Origin: Roseivivax sediminis
Lineage (GTDB): Bacteria; Pseudomonadota; Alphaproteobacteria; Rhodobacterales; Rhodobacteraceae
Length of the DNA: 64,000 bases
NCBI RefSeq assembly: GCF_900112685.1
Contig: NZ_FOMS01000006.1
Span: 62,001 to 126,000 of the forward strand
Direction of reading: 5' to 3'
The position numbers and the translations under genes are program-made. How positions within the stretch are numbered: the first letter of the stretch is position 1; each line of letters begins with the position of its first letter. Positions 52,898-61,773 of this stretch are shown here, piece by piece. The notes beneath the pieces are model-generated. The model did no database searches and was not told where the DNA came from. It worked only from the letters and a program-made list of their open reading frames with translations.

Positions 52898-53937
52898 TGG
52901 CCCGTCCCGACGCCTCCGATCTGGCACACCGCCTCGGCCGGCAGGCTGAGGTAGTGTGCCGCCATTATCTCTCCAACGGTCGCCGCCAGGGCAATTACTG
53001 GCAGGTTGGCGATGTCCGCAACGCGCCCGGCCGCTCGATGTTCGTGCGGCTCAGGGACTCGCCCAAGGGACAGGCCGGCAAATGGACCGATGCCGCCACC
53101 GGCGAGCATGGCGATCTGCTGGACATCATCCGCGAGAGTTGCGATTTGCTCGACTTCGCTGATGTGGTCGCGGAAGCCCGGCGCTTTCTCAGCCTGCCGC
53201 ATCCAGAACCAGAGCCCGTGTCGAGGAAATCGGCCAACACGCCCGCGCCATCGGGCTCGGCCGAAGCGGCGCGGCGGCTGTTTGCCATGTCGCAGCCGAT
53301 CGCGGGGACGCTCGTGGAGACGTATTTGCGCAAACGCGGCTTTACGGCTTTGCACGGAACCGGAAGCCTGCGTTTCCATCCGCGCTGCTATTATCGGCCC
53401 GACGAGCACAGTCCGACCGAGACCTGGCCAGCGATGATCGCCGCCGTCACCGATCTCGATGGCAGGATCACCGGCGCGCACCGCACCTGGCTTGCCCCGG
53501 ACGGTGCCGGCAAGGCGCCGATCGATATACAGCGCAAGGCGATGGGTGATCTGCTCGGTCACGCCGTCCGCATCGGTGTGCCGGGGACCGTCATGGCCGC
53601 CGGCGAGGGCATCGAAACCATGCTGTCGCTCCGGCAGGTTCTGCCCGACCTCGCCGTCGCGCCTGCATTGTCCGCCGCCCATCTCGCCGCCATCCTGTTC
53701 CCGCCAGAGCTTCGCAGGCTCTATATCGTCAAGGACAACGACCCGGCAGGCGACGGCGCACGGGACAGCCTGATCGACCGGGCGGGCGCGGCCGGGATCG
53801 AGGCAATCGTGCTCTCGCCGGAAATGGGCGATCTCAACGAGGATCTCCGGCATCTCGGCCTGGATGCACTGAGAGCCGGACTGCGCCCGCAGCTTGCACC
53901 CGAGGACGTCGCCCGCTTCATGTCGCGTGCGGCATAG
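52897..53937 (+). CDS. Toprim-domain protein (primase-like)
   Basis: A 346-residue protein starting at TAATG, overlapping the helicase stop. The N-terminal part (residues 1-110) is DUF7146-like, with GSKxx-type LRDSPKGQAGKWTDAATGEHGDLLDII. The C-terminal Toprim domain has VMAAGEGIETMLSL (catalytic Glu) and LYIVKDNDPAGDGA (DxD). There is no zinc-ribbon CHC2 at the start. It may prime or process element DNA during transfer or replication, acting with the coupled helicase. Confidence 0.88.
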   Translation: MARPDASDLAHRLGRQAEVVCRHYLSNGRRQGNYWQVGDVRNAPGRSMFVRLRDSPKGQAGKWTDAATGEHGDLLDIIRESCDLLDFADVVAEARRFLSLPHPEPEPVSRKSANTPAPSGSAEAARRLFAMSQPIAGTLVETYLRKRGFTALHGTGSLRFHPRCYYRPDEHSPTETWPAMIAAVTDLDGRITGAHRTWLAPDGAGKAPIDIQRKAMGDLLGHAVRIGVPGTVMAAGEGIETMLSLRQVLPDLAVAPALSAAHLAAILFPPELRRLYIVKDNDPAGDGARDSLIDRAGAAGIEAIVLSPEMGDLNEDLRHLGLDALRAGLRPQLAPEDVARFMSRAA

Positions 53938-54240
53938 CCGGAAGGGGATACAAAGCGGTGCGATGCCGCCATGCCCGCCCGGATGCGCCAGCCGCAGGAT
54001 GAGAACCGCGCCTCGGCCTTCGAGAGGGCGATCGGCCCACAAACGGGCCGGGCCGGCAATGGCGAAGACCGGCTATTTTCCGGCGCGCTCCGAGGGGAGC
54101 GCTTTCCATCGCGAAACAAAATAGTCGGCCGTCGCCATCCTCCGCTGTCGCTTCGGCCCTCACGCTCTCGCTCCGGGTGCAGGCCCGTCCCGCCCGTGGG
54201 CTTCGTCGCCATGAAGGCCGCGAGGGTCGCAGCCCTACCG
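53938..54240. other. Leader region before the DUF2493 gene
   Basis: About 300 bases without a supported gene. The second half is CG-rich with several possible hairpins (around 54,150-54,225), but I could not draw the GAGAGA-loop structure of the other leaders. It probably carries a promoter or leader for the DUF2493 gene. Confidence 0.35.
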
Positions 54241-55176
54241 ATGGAGCATCCCATGAGCGAGCATGACGAGTTCGAACCGCACCACAGCGCATCCCCAACC
54301 GACCACATCCTTACCGAGTTGCAGCTCTACGGCTGGCGTCCCGCCGAAGGCGAACCCGATCCGCGACCGGCCCCCGAAGATCGTATCATCGAAGGCGCCG
54401 TCGCCGACATCTTCGACGCGCTCATCGCCACCATGGCCGATACCTGCCTCGATTTCGACCTCGACGAACTGCTCTGGTCGAGCGTCAACATGTTCCACCG
54501 CGCCGTCGAGCGGGTCGAAAGGAAGCTCGACGACAATGAGCAGGCGCAGAAGCGCCTCCAGCGCGAACAGGACGGATCCGAGGTCAAATCGGTGCAGCTC
54601 GAGCGCCTGATCGAGAGCGGGCAATCCCTGATCGAGCGGCGCGACAGCCTGGAAGTCTTTCGCGAGAGCGCCGCCGGCCGTTACCTGCGCGCCACCGGAT
54701 CACCCTGGTCGCCGCGAACCGGATCGCGCGTCAACCATCGCCACCTCACGGCCGCGATGATCGACAGCCGGGATTTTTTGGCCGCCAGGCACTGGGCCGA
54801 GACAGAGGTCATGCTACCCACAGGCCCCAAGGTGGCGATCACCGGGGGACTGGACTTCAATGATCATCACCTCATCTGGGCAAAGCTCGACCAGGTTCAC
54901 GCCAAGCATCCGGACATGGTGCTGTTGCATGGCGGCTCGCCCAAAGGCGCCGAGAAGATCGCCGCCCGCTGGGCCGACACGCGCAAGGTGCCGCAGGTCG
55001 CCTTCAAGCCCGACTGGACCAAACACGTCAAGGCCGCACCCTTCAAGCGCAACGATGCCATGCTCGCCGTCCTGCCGATCGGGGTTATCGTCTTCCCCGG
55101 TACCGGGATACAGGAAAATCTCGCCGACAAGGCCCGCAAGATGGGCATCCCGGTCTGGCGATTCGGCGGCGCGTGA
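54241..55176 (+). CDS. DUF2493 (YspA/SLOG-like) protein
   Basis: A 311-residue protein; an internal ATG at 54,253 is an alternative start. Residues 1-190 are a charged helical region (VERVERKLDDNEQAQKRLQR). Residues about 195-311 are the DUF2493 domain of the SLOG nucleotide-binding superfamily: VAITGGLDFNDHHLIWAKLD, LLHGGSPKGAEKIAARWA, AMLAVLPIGVIVFPGTG and MGIPVWRF. Such proteins are standard in these elements and may sense or process nucleotide ligands. Their role there is unproven. Confidence 0.88.
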   Translation: MEHPMSEHDEFEPHHSASPTDHILTELQLYGWRPAEGEPDPRPAPEDRIIEGAVADIFDALIATMADTCLDFDLDELLWSSVNMFHRAVERVERKLDDNEQAQKRLQREQDGSEVKSVQLERLIESGQSLIERRDSLEVFRESAAGRYLRATGSPWSPRTGSRVNHRHLTAAMIDSRDFLAARHWAETEVMLPTGPKVAITGGLDFNDHHLIWAKLDQVHAKHPDMVLLHGGSPKGAEKIAARWADTRKVPQVAFKPDWTKHVKAAPFKRNDAMLAVLPIGVIVFPGTGIQENLADKARKMGIPVWRFGGA

Positions 55177-55367
55177 GCGCCGTCGCCGTCTTGCGTGGAA
55201 TCAGCGACCCTTGGGTGGTTTCCTGCCTGTCCGCTTTTCGGCGACCTAGTGATGTAAGCTGACTTCAGGTAGCCGAGACAATCGACGGCTGCGCCATCAG
55301 TTCGGCCGCTGCCGCCATGATGACAGTGGCGGTCCTTCTTTTGACGTGTGAGCTACCTATCGCGAAA

Positions 55368-56279
55368 TCAGCTGCGCTGCCGGCTCGACGCGAGACGCTC
55401 CGCAAGACGCTGTTTCGACGTACGGTCCTCGTCCGGATCGTAGTCCTCGTCTTCCTCTGCGAACTCGGGCCACAGCATCACCAGCGCATATTCCATCTGC
55501 TGGTGTAGGACCTGCTCGTACAGGACTGGGAGTTTTTTCCCCCAGTCCGATTCCAGCCAGTGGCCCGCTTGGCCCTCGACGAGGTCGGACAGCGGCATGC
55601 CCGACTGCCTTGTGTGCCAGTAGACAGAGGAGCGCGGGACCGGTTGCCCCTCAAGCGCGCCAAGGCGTGGAAACGTGGGCGGCCGGTAGACCCTCAAGAC
55701 CTTGCTATCGTGCACGACGGCAACGGCGACGCCCGCACCGTGGTACTGTGCGTAGGCGCGGGCGGCAGCATCCTTGCTGACGTCAAAATCCTCGTGAAGC
55801 GCGAGCACATGCGCCAGATCAGGATCGCGCTTGCGCTCAAGATAGGGGCGCAGCAGGGGCGGCGGCATCAACATCAGCGCCGCGAACTTGTTCGCTTCGA
55901 CCTCCATGCGGGCATAGGTGTCCTGTTCCGCCGCCGACCACATGCGCATGTCGTCGCGCGAACATAGGAAGACATCGCCCTTTACGGGCTTGTGGCTCGG
56001 AATCAAAAAATGCCCAAGCTCATGTGCGATCGTGAAGCGCCGCCGTCCGCCGCGCGCTTTCTTGTTGACGAGTATACTGCCGGCCGCACGGTGTTCGAGC
56101 ATCAGGAGGCTACCCTCAAATCCCTTCGTCTCCAGCTCGCCGATTTCCATAATGTCGAGCGCCTGGGCCAGCTCTTCGATGGGTATGGGGTAGGTCAGGC
56201 CCGGTTCGGCCTTCAGAATCTTGGTGACCAGACCCTCGGGCGATCCGGTGCCGTCGAGATCGAGCCGAGTCACCTGCAT
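55368..56279 (-). CDS. capP: CapP-like ImmA/IrrE metallopeptidase of CBASS regulation
   Basis: A 303-residue protein with the zinc-protease motif FTIAHELGHFLIP (HExxH) near residue 90. A third ligand is possible in the VEANKFAALMLMPP segment, typical of ImmA/IrrE proteins. The C-terminal half (residues about 150-290) is a further domain. It starts one base after the stop of the XRE gene. This repressor-protease pair divergent from a CBASS operon matches the described CapH/CapP control, in which the protease is triggered by DNA damage products and cleaves the repressor. Confidence 0.82.
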   Translation of the reverse strand: MQVTRLDLDGTGSPEGLVTKILKAEPGLTYPIPIEELAQALDIMEIGELETKGFEGSLLMLEHRAAGSILVNKKARGGRRRFTIAHELGHFLIPSHKPVKGDVFLCSRDDMRMWSAAEQDTYARMEVEANKFAALMLMPPPLLRPYLERKRDPDLAHVLALHEDFDVSKDAAARAYAQYHGAGVAVAVVHDSKVLRVYRPPTFPRLGALEGQPVPRSSVYWHTRQSGMPLSDLVEGQAGHWLESDWGKKLPVLYEQVLHQQMEYALVMLWPEFAEEDEDYDPDEDRTSKQRLAERLASSRQRS

Positions 56280-56280
56280 G

Positions 56281-56601
56281 TCAACTATCTTTGCTCTTCA
56301 ACCGCTCGATCATCGAGTTGATGACGTCGAGATCGCGGTCGGACAGGTTCTTAAGTTCGCGGTACATGCCCAGCACCCGCGAGCCCTCTTCTTCGGCGTC
56401 CGGGTTCTCGCCGACGAGGTCGACGATAGCGACATCAAGCTTGTTGGCGAGCTTAATCAGAAGGTCCATCGACGGGTTCTTGCTGCGCCCCGTTTCAAGG
56501 TCCCAGATGTGCGCCTTCGATACCCCGGCAGAATCGGCAAGCTCCTGTAGGGACAGCTTTTTCCTCATCCGGAACGCCTTGATCCGGTCCGCCAGCGCCA
56601 T
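56281..56601 (-). CDS. capH: CapH-like XRE repressor of CBASS
   Basis: A 106-residue protein with an N-terminal XRE helix-turn-helix (SLQELADSAGVSKAHIWDLETGRSKNPSMDLLIKLA). The C-terminal about 40 residues (GSRVLGMYRELKNLSDRDLDVINSMIERL) are likely the dimerisation and protease-target part. The start follows AGAGGTGA. It is cotranscribed with the metallopeptidase and divergent from the CBASS genes. It should repress both units from the palindrome in the shared promoter region. Confidence 0.82.
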   Translation of the reverse strand: MALADRIKAFRMRKKLSLQELADSAGVSKAHIWDLETGRSKNPSMDLLIKLANKLDVAIVDLVGENPDAEEEGSRVLGMYRELKNLSDRDLDVINSMIERLKSKDS

Positions 56602-56651
56602 CCGTCACCTCTAACCTTTTGAATCTCATGGCGAACACGTCGCCATACGAT

Positions 56652-56696
56652 TTTGTACCAGAACAGTTTGACTCTGGTCAATATACAACTTAATCT
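56652..56696. promoter_or_regulatory. Divergent CBASS/capHP promoters sharing a palindrome
   Basis: TTGACTCTGGTCAA at 56,668-56,681 is an inverted repeat with 5-bp arms. On the plus strand TTGACT is followed after 17 bases by TAATCT (56,691-56,696), a plausible promoter for the CBASS genes. On the minus strand TTGACC is followed after 18 bases by TACAAA. The palindrome thus covers both -35 boxes and is the likely CapH operator. Confidence 0.55.
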
Positions 56697-56747
56697 GTAT
56701 GAAAGCGTTGGGAAGGCCCCGGCGCGCCAGCATAGGGACCCCCGCCC

Positions 56748-58037
56748 ATGAACCAGCATCTGAACCCCTTCCGGCAGACCGATGCCCTCGACGAAGTGCT
56801 GCTCGACGTCGCGGCGCTGATCGAACTGAGCCCCCGCGACCGTCGCGTCGCGGATAACCGCTACCGGCTTCTCAAGCAGCATCTGGAGCGCAAGGGCAGT
56901 CCCCTCGCGCCCTACCTCGTGGACGGCGTCAGCCTGATCTACGCGCAGGGCTCGATCGCCACCAGCACGACGATCGTCAGCGGCACCGAGGACGACCGTT
57001 TCGACGTAGACGCCATCGTCGAGATCGACGTGCCGGCGCATTGGGACAACGACCGGGCGCTCGATCTTCTTGAGGAGTCGTTGCAGGGCTTTCCCGGCGT
57101 CGTGAAGATCGTGCGCTGCACGCGCTGCGTCCAGCTTCAGTTCGCCTTCATGCACATGGACGTAACCATCATGGACCGCAGCGCCCGCCTCGCGGTCGAG
57201 CGGGCGGGGGAGATTTTCCACTCCCCCGACAAGGGGGAATCGTCCCGCGTCCCATCCAATCCGTGGGGCTTCACGTCGTGGTTCCGCCGCACGGTCGGCA
57301 TCGGGCAGGAGGCGTTCAAGGAAATCCTGCGCCGCCACCGCGGCGCGGCGGGACGGGACCGGCTGCCGCTTCTCAACGAGAATGAACGGCTCGTCGTCGC
57401 CAAGGCCGACCAGGTCGATCTGCCGCCGATGATCCCGAGCGCGATCGACGCGCAGGAGGCCGTCGCGCTCAAGCTCATGAAGCGTTTCCTCAACCTGCGC
57501 TATGAGGGTCTGCCGGTGAAGCGGGCGCCCTCGATCTACCTGACCAAGCGGGCCGGGGATGTCGGTTACGTCCCCCAGGCCCTTACGGCTCAGCTTTTCG
57601 CGCTCGCCGATTCGACGGCGAAGATCATGCGGAACCACATCGCGTCCGGCACGCGCCCTCGCGAACTCAATCCCTCCTACCCTCCCGACCGCATCAACGA
57701 CCGCTGGCCGGCCGAGGGCGCGGCGGGCGTCAAGGACATGAAGATGTTCGCCGAGCAGCTTGAATATCTCTGCGCCCGGCTTGAGCAGATGGCGATCGCC
57801 CCGCTCGACGACATGGCCAAAGCCATTGACGAACTGTTCGGCGAGCGCGTCGGCAAGGCGCAGCGTGAGGCGATGACCGCCCGCTACGACCGCCGCCAGG
57901 AGCCGGGCCTGCTGTTCGCCGCGCCGCGCAGCGGCGCCATTGCCGCTCCGGCTATCGTGACCGCGCCGCAGACCTACCGTGAGGTCCCGCGCCACAACTT
58001 CCATCCCCTGATCCTCGGTGGCGGGGATGAAGGCTGA
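56748..58037 (+). CDS. CD-NTase (cGAS/DncV-like) cyclic nucleotide synthase
   Basis: A 429-residue nucleotidyltransferase of CBASS. The GS motif is LIYAQGSIATST (residues 64-73), the metal-binding pair DVD at 86-88 (DDRFDVDAIVEID) and a third Asp in HMDVTIMD near 138-143. An OAS-like helical C-terminal domain follows. On phage infection such enzymes make cyclic di- or trinucleotides that activate an effector. The protein ends in GGGDEG; a terminal glycine is what type II CBASS needs for conjugation by its E2-like partner. It overlaps the E2 gene. Confidence 0.9.
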   Translation: MNQHLNPFRQTDALDEVLLDVAALIELSPRDRRVADNRYRLLKQHLERKGSPLAPYLVDGVSLIYAQGSIATSTTIVSGTEDDRFDVDAIVEIDVPAHWDNDRALDLLEESLQGFPGVVKIVRCTRCVQLQFAFMHMDVTIMDRSARLAVERAGEIFHSPDKGESSRVPSNPWGFTSWFRRTVGIGQEAFKEILRRHRGAAGRDRLPLLNENERLVVAKADQVDLPPMIPSAIDAQEAVALKLMKRFLNLRYEGLPVKRAPSIYLTKRAGDVGYVPQALTAQLFALADSTAKIMRNHIASGTRPRELNPSYPPDRINDRWPAEGAAGVKDMKMFAEQLEYLCARLEQMAIAPLDDMAKAIDELFGERVGKAQREAMTARYDRRQEPGLLFAAPRSGAIAAPAIVTAPQTYREVPRHNFHPLILGGGDEG

Positions 58038-58527
58038 GCCCGCGCCCCGGCGCTCTTCCGACGCGCAGCTGGCGGCAATGCGCCGCCAGTGGCCGGATTT
58101 TGACGGGCGGCGCCTCGGCGACGGCACGCTGATCTGGCGGGGGCCGCTGCGGCCCAAGGCGCAGCTCTATACGACCTTCATCTATTGGCATCCCGTCACG
58201 ATGTCCCTGCCTTACGTCATCGTGGACGATCCGCCGCTGCGGCCGCGCGCCGGCGCCACGTTCGCGGAGATTCCGCACCTGATCTTTTATGCCGAGAAGC
58301 CCGAACAGTCGGGCCTGTGCCTGTTCGATCCGGAAGGGCGCGAGTGGTCGCCCGCCGACCTGGTCGCCGACACTACGGTGCTGTGGACCGCCGAGTGGCT
58401 GACCTACTATGAGCTGTGGCACCTGACCGGCACATGGCTCGCGCCGGGCGTGGGTTATGAGAGCGTCGCGCGCATGATGCGGGCCGACGCGGAAGCCGTG
58501 AAGGCGGTGCTGGCCGATGTTCACTGA
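58027..58527 (+). CDS. E2-like protein of short type II CBASS
   Basis: A 166-residue protein from the ATG inside the CD-NTase end (a GTG 9 bases earlier would give 169 residues). It has no E1 or JAB domain, hence the 'short' type II. Diagnostic segments are SGLCLFDPEGREW, with the candidate catalytic Cys near residue 100, and TVLWTAEWLTYYELWHLTGTW, typical of CBASS E2 proteins. It is thought to conjugate the CD-NTase C-terminus through a thioester and so prime it. Its stop overlaps the patatin start. Confidence 0.85.
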   Translation: MKAEPAPRRSSDAQLAAMRRQWPDFDGRRLGDGTLIWRGPLRPKAQLYTTFIYWHPVTMSLPYVIVDDPPLRPRAGATFAEIPHLIFYAEKPEQSGLCLFDPEGREWSPADLVADTTVLWTAEWLTYYELWHLTGTWLAPGVGYESVARMMRADAEAVKAVLADVH

Positions 58528-59554
58528 CCGCCGCGCGAGCAGCCGGGCAACGCGCCGGGGCAAGCAGCCCTGGCCCGCGGACAGGCCGTTCAGGATTCTC
58601 GCGCTCGACGGCGGCGGCATCAAGGGCGTCTATACCGCCGAACTGATGCGCCTGTGCGAGGCGCATTTCGGCAAGCCGGCGGCATCGGTCTTCGACATGA
58701 TCGCCGGCACCTCGACGGGGGGCATCATCGCCCTCGGCCTGGGACTCGGCAAACCCGCCGCCGAAATCTCCGCCTTCTACCGCGACGACGGGCGGCTCAT
58801 CTTTCCGCCGCTGCCGCAACACAGGTTGATGCGGTGGTGGAAGCTCTGGTGTGCGCTGCACGGCCCGAAGCTGAAGCACGAGGAACTGGAACGCGCCTTG
58901 CAGCGGCGTTTCGAGGATCATCTTCTCGGCGAGTCGACCTGCCGGCTTGTCATCCCCGCCTTCATGATGCCGAAGACCGAGATCGCCGTCTTCAAGACAG
59001 ATCATCACGAGGATTTCCGCAACGACCACGCCACGCCGATGTGGAAAGTGGCGCGGGCGACGTCGGCCGCGCCGAGCTATCTCAAGGGGCTTGAGCACGA
59101 GGAAAGCGGCCGTATCTTCATCGACGGCGGCGTGTGGGCGAACAACCCGGCCATGGTCGCGCTGGTGGACGCGCTGACTGCCTACGACATTACCCCGGAC
59201 CAGGTGGAGGTTCTCAGCATCGGCACCGGCAACGCGCCGTTCTCCCTCAGCAGGGACAAGGTTTTGAGCGGCCTCGTCGCCTGGCGCGAAGCCATCAAGG
59301 CCGCGATGTTCCTGACCACCGACAACGCCACCGCGCAGGTCAAGCTGCTGCTCGGTCCCGAACGCTGCCTGCGGATCGAACCGGCGGGCGATGACGCGGC
59401 CGTCGAGATGGACGACTATGACGGGGCGTTTGCGCGCCTGCCGGCGCTGGCGGCGGCGGATTTTGCCGTCCACGAGCCGTCCATCGCGCCGTTCTTCGCG
59501 CAGGCGGCCCCGCCGCGCGAGCGGCACTATACTAGCACGCCGGGCAGGGACTGA
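58517..59554 (+). CDS. capV: CapV-like patatin phospholipase effector of CBASS
   Basis: A 345-residue patatin. The oxyanion motif is DGGGIKG (31-37), the nucleophile Ser66 lies in GTSTG, and the catalytic Asp203 in IDGGVWANNP. All catalytic residues are intact. CapV proteins bind the cyclic nucleotide and degrade the inner membrane, killing the infected cell. The C-terminal about 110 residues follow the family's LSIGTGNAPFSLS. It overlaps the E2 gene by 11 bases, so the three CBASS genes form one transcript. Confidence 0.9.
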   Translation: MFTDRRASSRATRRGKQPWPADRPFRILALDGGGIKGVYTAELMRLCEAHFGKPAASVFDMIAGTSTGGIIALGLGLGKPAAEISAFYRDDGRLIFPPLPQHRLMRWWKLWCALHGPKLKHEELERALQRRFEDHLLGESTCRLVIPAFMMPKTEIAVFKTDHHEDFRNDHATPMWKVARATSAAPSYLKGLEHEESGRIFIDGGVWANNPAMVALVDALTAYDITPDQVEVLSIGTGNAPFSLSRDKVLSGLVAWREAIKAAMFLTTDNATAQVKLLLGPERCLRIEPAGDDAAVEMDDYDGAFARLPALAAADFAVHEPSIAPFFAQAAPPRERHYTSTPGRD

Positions 59555-60088
59555 ACGGGGCCTGTAGCGGTGGATCGACCTCGCATCCGTCGCGGCTGCA
59601 ACTTTATCTGCTCCAAGCCAGTGACGAGTTTCCTTTGGTCGACATGCGGACATCGCGATCGAAAGTCGGATGTCCGCTTTCGAGCTGGTCACCAAGAGCG
59701 GACAGGCAGCTCCGGCCTCGTCTTGTCGCATTCGCTCACTGCTCGAGCGGCGGCTATCGGCAAACCGCAAGGTCTTTGAGCGTCCAAGATGGTGTCGAAA
59801 GCTGCTGCAGTTCACCATAGGCCGGTCACAGTGCCAAAACTGGGGCGTGGCAATCCGCGCATTGCTCAATGACATCGACCTGGCTCCCCAGCAGAGCACA
59901 CCCCCGCTTCCTATGCGCTGATCCTTGGTCCGGCCGACGGCCTGACGCCATCAACCCGTGGAGGGTCCGCTACGCAAGCGTGCGGCCTTGAGGCTTCGCC
60001 TCCGCGGTGATCGCGGCCTTCCGCCGGACACATCGGGCGCCTGTCGCGCGGGGGATGGTCCCCCGCCTCCAGGACAGGAGCCGGAACG
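59555..60088. other. Gene-poor stretch after the CBASS operon
   Basis: About 530 bases with only short frames lacking recognisable protein features. It separates the CBASS cargo from the resumed backbone and may be a scar of the cargo insertion. The right end carries a strong GC hairpin before the 55-residue gene. Confidence 0.35.
60048..60066 (+). terminator. Strong 8-bp hairpin with TGG loop
   Basis: GCGGGGGA (60,048-60,055) pairs perfectly with TCCCCCGC (60,059-60,066). It lies 22 bases before the small gene at 60,089. There is no T-tract. It may be a terminator for upstream transcription or a leader hairpin. Confidence 0.45.
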
Positions 60089-60256
60089 ATGTCCCTCGAT
60101 CAAGCCCACGCTTTCGCCTTCAGCCTCGCCGCCACCCTGATGACCGTGATCGTCATCTTCCGCGCTGGTGACGGCACCGTCTCGGCCATGCCCGCCACCG
60201 AATATGACGGCGACGACGATGCCATCCTTGGCGAAATCGACCCCTTCGCCTCCTGA
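60089..60256 (+). CDS. 55-residue single-span membrane protein
   Basis: A small protein starting MSLDQAHAFAFSLAATLMTVIVIF, which gives one likely membrane helix at residues 6-24, followed by an acidic tail (YDGDDDAILGEIDPF). An AGGAG ribosome site lies at 60,074-60,079. Its composition and start signal support a real gene. Its function is unknown. Confidence 0.55.
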   Translation: MSLDQAHAFAFSLAATLMTVIVIFRAGDGTVSAMPATEYDGDDDAILGEIDPFAS

Positions 60257-60394
60257 GCGGAGGCGACCCGCTTTGCGGACGCGGATCGACGATTTCCGCT
60301 CCCGGATTGAGCTGGTTCCGGCTATGCTGACGATTGCGCCGCGGTGGTGGTGGATGGCGCGACCGTCAGACCTAATCTCACGGAGACCACCACC

Positions 60395-60835
60395 ATGATC
60401 GTACTGGGAATCCTCGGATCGTTTGCAGTCATAGGCCTGCTGTGCTGGCTGCTCTTCACCCTCGCAGTATTCGCGCTGCCATTCTTCGTTGGCGTGAATG
60501 TCGGCATCTGGACGCATCAGGCTGGTACCGGGATATTCGCAGCTTTTCTAATCGGCGCTTTCACCGCCGGCGCCACCTTCGGCGTCGGTCAGTTCCTGCT
60601 CGCCGTGCTCCGCCCGATGTGGTTGAGGCTCCCTGTTGCGCTCGCCTTCGCCGCTCCGGCCGCTCTCGCTGGTTTTTACGCCACGCGCGGCATCTTAGAG
60701 CACACCATGCCGTCGGAAACCTGGCAATTCGTCTTCTCCATCATCGGCGCGGCCGCGGTCGGCATCATAGCATTCGTGCGCGTGTCGGCATTGGCTACGC
60801 CCGAAGCCTCCGGACAGGGCATCGCGACGGCCTGA
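60395..60835 (+). CDS. Four-helix membrane protein, unknown
   Basis: A 146-residue protein from the ATG at 60,395 with four hydrophobic segments: around IVLGILGSFAVIGLLCWLLF, GIFAAFLIGAFTAGATFGVG, LPVALAFAAPAALAGFY and FVFSIIGAAAVGIIAF. An earlier in-frame start at 60,344 would add a hydrophilic lead and is less likely. It lies among backbone genes upstream of DUF736; no family is assigned. Confidence 0.6.
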   Translation: MIVLGILGSFAVIGLLCWLLFTLAVFALPFFVGVNVGIWTHQAGTGIFAAFLIGAFTAGATFGVGQFLLAVLRPMWLRLPVALAFAAPAALAGFYATRGILEHTMPSETWQFVFSIIGAAAVGIIAFVRVSALATPEASGQGIATA

Positions 60836-61432
60836 GCCGGCCGGTGATGTACGGGCGGACCGGGGCAGCCAGGCGCCATTTTCGTTATCGTGCTGAACGG
60901 TGATGGTGCGGCGATCGGCCTGCGGCATGCGAGGCACAGAACATCCTCCTCTCGCGATGCCTGAATCCAGTGAACGCTAATCCCGGCAACCCGGCAAAGG
61001 CGTTGAAGGCGGATCGTGCGCCGGCGTTCCGGGAATGCGGTGAGCTTGCCTGTCGTGATGGGAGCCCGAGCGCGGAACTGCATGGCCGGATTCCGGCGGT
61101 TGCGGCGGGTCGCCACGTTCTCCATGTGATCGCAGCCGGATCGAGCGCACCGGAGCGGCCTCTCCAATGGGCTGATCTGGCCGAAGGACGGCTGACGCCT
61201 CGATCGCCTATGGCGCAACAGCGTCGTCATAACTTTCTTCCCCTGCCGGACCCCCACCCCATGCGACAGGTCGCATGGGACCCCGAGGGCGCCGCCATTC
61301 CGCGCGGGACAAGAAAGTTCCTCCTTTGCTGTCGAGCCCCTTCGGGGTGCGCCGTCGATCGCCTTCGGCCTCCCGATCGCCATCGAGGCCGCATGGCGCG
61401 GGCTCGAAGCTTCAGATCAAGGAGAACTGACA
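60836..61432. other. Leader/intergenic region before DUF736
   Basis: About 600 bases without a supported gene. The frames are arginine/proline-rich. Near the end several short hairpins (AGCCCCTTCGGGG at about 61,335-61,350, ATCGCCTTCGG at 61,363-61,373) resemble structured leaders of such elements. An AAGGAG ribosome site precedes the DUF736 ATG. Confidence 0.35.
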
Positions 61433-61759
61433 ATGGCGACCATCGGCACCTTCAAGAAGACCGGCAACAACGAGTTCACCGGCGAAATCGTCACCCTCAG
61501 CGTCCAGGCCAAGGGCGTCCGCATCGTCCCCGAGACCCGGGCCACCGGCGAGAACGCCCCCAGCCACCGCGTCTTCGTCGGCCGCGCAGAGATCGGCGCC
61601 GCCTGGGCCAAGCAGTCCAATGAGGGCCGCGATTATCTGGGCCTCAAGCTCGACGATCCGAGCTTCACCGCCCCGATTTACGCCAACCTCTTCGACGACG
61701 AGGACGGCGAGGGTTACAGCCTCATCTGGTCCCGCCCGACCCGCCGCAACGGCGAGTAA
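61433..61759 (+). CDS. DUF736 protein
   Basis: A 108-residue member of DUF736, small beta-rich proteins almost confined to plasmids and integrative elements of proteobacteria. The sequence starts MATIGTFKKTGNNEFTGEI and includes GRAEIGAAWAKQS, YLGLKLDDPSF and YANLFDDEDGEGYSLIWSR, all family-typical. It is followed by a strong hairpin. The function is unproven. Confidence 0.92.
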   Translation: MATIGTFKKTGNNEFTGEIVTLSVQAKGVRIVPETRATGENAPSHRVFVGRAEIGAAWAKQSNEGRDYLGLKLDDPSFTAPIYANLFDDEDGEGYSLIWSRPTRRNGE

Positions 61760-61773
61760 GGCGCGAGCGCGAC

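Noticed and set aside
54100-54240. Fourth copy of the GAGAGA-loop leader before DUF2493
   Set aside because: The region can form hairpins but lacks the GAGAGA loop and the GACGGG/CCCGTC outer stem.
60676-61383. 235-residue minus-strand frame before DUF736
   Set aside because: It crosses the end of the membrane-protein gene and a hairpin-rich leader, and has no domain or plausible start signal.
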